Below, one piece after another: positions 63,385 through 64,000 of a stretch of 64,000 nucleotides of DNA; positions within the stretch are counted from its first letter, which is position 1, and the number at the start of each line of letters is the position of its first letter. The notes under the pieces were generated by a model, which saw only the letters and a list, made by a program, of their open reading frames with translations, was not told the origin of the DNA and made no database searches. A program made the translations under genes and the position numbers. The stretch lies in the NCBI RefSeq assembly GCF_028769735.1, contig NC_088177.1:26568099-26632098 (forward strand), in the 5' to 3' direction. This DNA is from Zonotrichia leucophrys gambelii (taxonomy: Eukaryota > Chordata > Aves > Passeriformes > Passerellidae).

Positions 63385-64000
63385 TTCCTTGATACTATGA
63401 AAAGAAAATGAACAAAGGCTGGGGTTATTTACTCAAATGATGAATAGCCTTTTCTAATTAATGTATTGTTTTGGTCATTCCATGATCATCTAACAAAGCT
63501 AAAACTGTGCTCCTGCGTAAATGGTGGCCTTTACTCTTCCCCTCTATTGGCTGTGTTTTTTTCATGTCTCCCTTGTTTATCCTGTGTGTGGCTTGTTTAG
63601 CTAACCAGTAACTAGTCAATGTTTTTGGATGAACCAAATCAGGAACTAGCTGCCAACCAGATTAGATCCCTGATCTTGTGAGGTTGTGTGAAATCTCATC
63701 CTTAGAAAACATGTATTACACTCCCAGTTTTGCTACAGAGTTCTTTCATGACCTTTAGCAAATCCCTTAAGCTTTTTCTGTTTCTACTTGTGAACTGAAG
63801 TAATTATATTCCCCAGTCTTTTTGTACATAAATTAATGTGAGGATTAATTTATTAATATGCATGAGATGTCCATATCCCACAGTGATGAAAGCCATAGGA
63901 GCTCCTAGATCAAATCTTCTATATATTTGAATTGTATTCATTCACATCTATGGAGAGTTTATTCCTGCTATAAACTTCAGCAAGCTGGATGCCTCCACAT
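63385..64000. other. Intergenic end of window, nothing recognised
   Basis: AT-rich non-coding DNA to the window edge. I see no exon, RNA gene or recognisable repeat. Confidence 0.55.

Noticed and set aside
37120..64000. Exons of the upstream neighbour (STK39 in mammals)
   Set aside because: No kinase or other recognisable peptide was found between plausible splice sites; the gene is probably further away.

Overview
This window looks like nuclear DNA from a bird, probably a songbird. The evidence is the long introns, AT-rich non-coding DNA, a single CpG-island promoter, and several short fragments with the 3' end signature of avian CR1 LINEs. Species identity is inference. There is no bacterial, organellar or viral gene organisation here.

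Only one protein-coding gene is convincingly supported: the 5' part of CERS6 (ceramide synthase 6) on the minus strand. Exon 1 (coding 36483 down to 36314), exon 2 (6356 to 6251) and exon 3 (3963 to 3833) join in frame with consensus splice sites. They encode residues 1-135 plus two bases of codon 136: a glycosylated N-terminus, the first membrane segment and the Hox-like domain. The rest of the protein, including the catalytic Lag1p motif, should lie beyond position 1 on the minus-strand side. Intron 1 is about 30 kb, intron 2 about 2.3 kb, and intron 3 runs off the window.

Layout: 1-3832 is the start of intron 3 (a 27-bp duplication and an A/C-rich tract). 3833-6356 holds exons 3 and 2 with intron 2 between them (a 39-bp duplication). 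6357-36313 is intron 1, with a TTR microsatellite, two DNA palindromes and one CR1 fragment; its first 0.9 kb is GC-rich. About 35380-37110 is the CpG island, with exon 1, a 5' leader free of ATG, GC boxes and a CCAAT box. From about 37100 to 64000 is the upstream flank, where I find no exon. It holds three CR1 fragments, two related LTR-like elements in opposite orientation (53419-53725 and 63085-63378) with possible target-site duplications, a 49-bp minisatellite at 62204-62394, and a C-run tract at 62780-62862. In mammals, from memory, the neighbour on this side of CERS6 is STK39; none of its exons was recognised here.

I did not find a convincing new biological system. The most useful items to check are the pair of LTR-like elements with their boundaries, the palindromes, and an AT-rich stretch near 57600-58350 that may be a conserved regulatory element.
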